A stretch of 47,794 nucleotides of DNA from Cyclobacteriaceae bacterium. GTDB lineage: Bacteria > Bacteroidota > Bacteroidia > Cytophagales > Cyclobacteriaceae. A model generated the notes under the pieces. It did no database searches, was not told where the DNA came from, and saw nothing but the letters and a program-made list of their open reading frames with translations. The translations under genes were made by a program, and so were the position numbers. Numbering within the stretch: the first letter of the stretch is position 1; the number at the start of each line of letters is the position of its first letter. Where the stretch lies: positions 1-47,794 of the forward strand of contig JAGQYI010000045.1 of the NCBI GenBank assembly GCA_020436165.1, written 5' to 3'. Shown piece by piece: positions 47,140 to 47,794 of this stretch.

Positions 47140-47794
47140 ATGGAATTTGAAATTGTTGTGGCAGAGGCGCACCATTTGCACCACGCTGAAACCATTAGTA
47201 AAATGATCCGGGAAGCTTCCGAAAAAAGGGGTACTGGTATTGCCACTCGTACTCCCGAATACATTGCCACCCGCATCAATTCGGGTAAGGCCATAATTGC
47301 TTTGCATGACAACCAGGTGGTTGGGTTTTGCTATATCGAAACCTGGGGGCATCAAAAATTTGTGGCCAACTCAGGACTTATTGTAGATGAGCAATACCGC
47401 CACCACGGGCTGGCCCTCAAGATCAAGCAAAAGGCGTTTGACCTATCGCGTAAAATGTATCCTGAAGCCAAGCTGTTTGGCATCACTACCAGCCTGCCTG
47501 TTATGAAGATCAATTCAACACTGGGCTACAAGCCTGTAACCTTTTCTGAACTCACCGATGACGAAGAATTCTGGAAGGGATGCCAGGGTTGTAAAAATCA
47601 TGATATTCTTATCCGTAACGAGCACAAAATGTGCCTGTGCACCGGCATGATGTACGAACCCAAAGCAGCCGAAGCCATTCAGGCAGTTCCTAAAAAGAAA
47701 CGTTGGGAACGGTTTGCAGAGTTTTTGAAAGAAAGAGCCAACCGAGTTAAAAAAGTTAACCTTCCAAATTATGAACAAGAAAGTAGTACTGGCC
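47140..47794 (+). CDS. GNAT-family acyltransferase upstream of argG (partial)
   Basis: The frame is open from ATG 47140 to the window end, about 218 residues so far. The GNAT fold is visible: SKMIREASEKRGTGIATRTP near the start, IIALHDNQVVGFCYIETWG as the core strands, then the acyl-CoA binding motif QYRHHGLALKIKQ and SLPVMKINSTLGYKPV. The C-terminal part carries CQGCKN and CLCTG, four cysteines that could bind metal. It overlaps argG in another frame. Its position suggests the first step of arginine synthesis, glutamate N-acylation (acetyl or succinyl), which is inference. Confidence 0.82.
   Translation, partial: MEFEIVVAEAHHLHHAETISKMIREASEKRGTGIATRTPEYIATRINSGKAIIALHDNQVVGFCYIETWGHQKFVANSGLIVDEQYRHHGLALKIKQKAFDLSRKMYPEAKLFGITTSLPVMKINSTLGYKPVTFSELTDDEEFWKGCQGCKNHDILIRNEHKMCLCTGMMYEPKAAEAIQAVPKKKRWERFAEFLKERANRVKKVNLPNYEQESSTG
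47771..47794 (+). CDS. argG: Argininosuccinate synthase, first 8 codons
   Basis: ATG 47771 begins MNKKVVLA, the usual start of Bacteroidota ArgG (the ATP-binding loop would follow just outside). It lies inside the GNAT gene in a different frame. ArgG joins citrulline and aspartate with ATP. The call depends on 8 residues plus context. Confidence 0.7.

Noticed and set aside
47017-47355. Open frame of 112 codons on the - strand
   Set aside because: It lies over the arginine leader and GNAT start in antisense. The GNAT frame has clear family motifs, while this one gives no recognisable protein.

Overview
This window comes from a member of the Bacteroidota, most likely a Cytophagales-type bacterium. 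The evidence is a SusC/SusD pair, a TonB receptor followed by DUF4249 lipoproteins, a fused aspartokinase-homoserine dehydrogenase in a thrABC operon, a GNAT gene overlapping argG, few Shine-Dalgarno sequences, and several promoters matching the Bacteroidota pattern TTG-N19-21-TAnnTTTG. No rRNA, tRNA, CRISPR array or complete insertion sequence was seen.

Left part (1-7382, mostly + strand): the 3' end of htpG, a MITE-like intergenic repeat, lipB with an overlapping small gene, a membrane protein of unknown function, a toxin-antitoxin island, a DEDDy 3'-5' exonuclease, rnr (RNase R) and a polyprenyl diphosphate synthase. The toxin-antitoxin island lies between two ~55-bp imperfect direct repeats, and its RelE/ParE toxin is split by a -1 frame change at an A-AAT-TTG heptamer.

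Outer-membrane uptake region (7383-18600, - strand): a susC-susD pair with its own terminator, then a receptor operon of one STN-containing TonB-dependent receptor and three tandem paralogous DUF4249 lipoproteins. The receptor gene holds a G9 tract in its plug domain. Next come rplU-rpmA (- strand) and nrdB-nrdA (+ strand).

Threonine operon (23144-28024, +): a promoter, a 19-residue leader peptide rich in Ile and Thr, attenuator-like hairpins, then thrA, thrB and thrC. On the - strand follow small membrane and envelope genes, a 1637-residue secreted protein, prmA, a small secreted protein, tpiA, a bestrophin-like channel and an HNH endonuclease with a small overlapping partner gene. A 51-residue zinc-ribbon membrane protein sits on the + strand.

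Right part (38448-47794): a TetR-controlled operon holding a LolA-like protein, three FtsX/MacB-type permeases, one LolD-type ATPase and an outer-membrane beta-barrel protein. It looks like an envelope lipid or lipoprotein export system. It is interrupted by a four-helix-bundle (S23-type) gene bounded by inverted repeats. The TetR promoter carries a palindromic operator directly over its -7 element. An ECF sigma factor with a small membrane partner follows. Finally, on the + strand, a 17-residue leader peptide with three AGG arginine codons precedes a GNAT gene that overlaps the start of argG.

The strongest novelty is regulatory. The threonine and arginine operons each start with a leader peptide whose last control codon is followed at once by CCCTTRGGGG and which ends Pro-X-Gly-(Leu/Val)-stop. 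This suggests a shared ribosome-mediated attenuator design in this lineage, including one for arginine.
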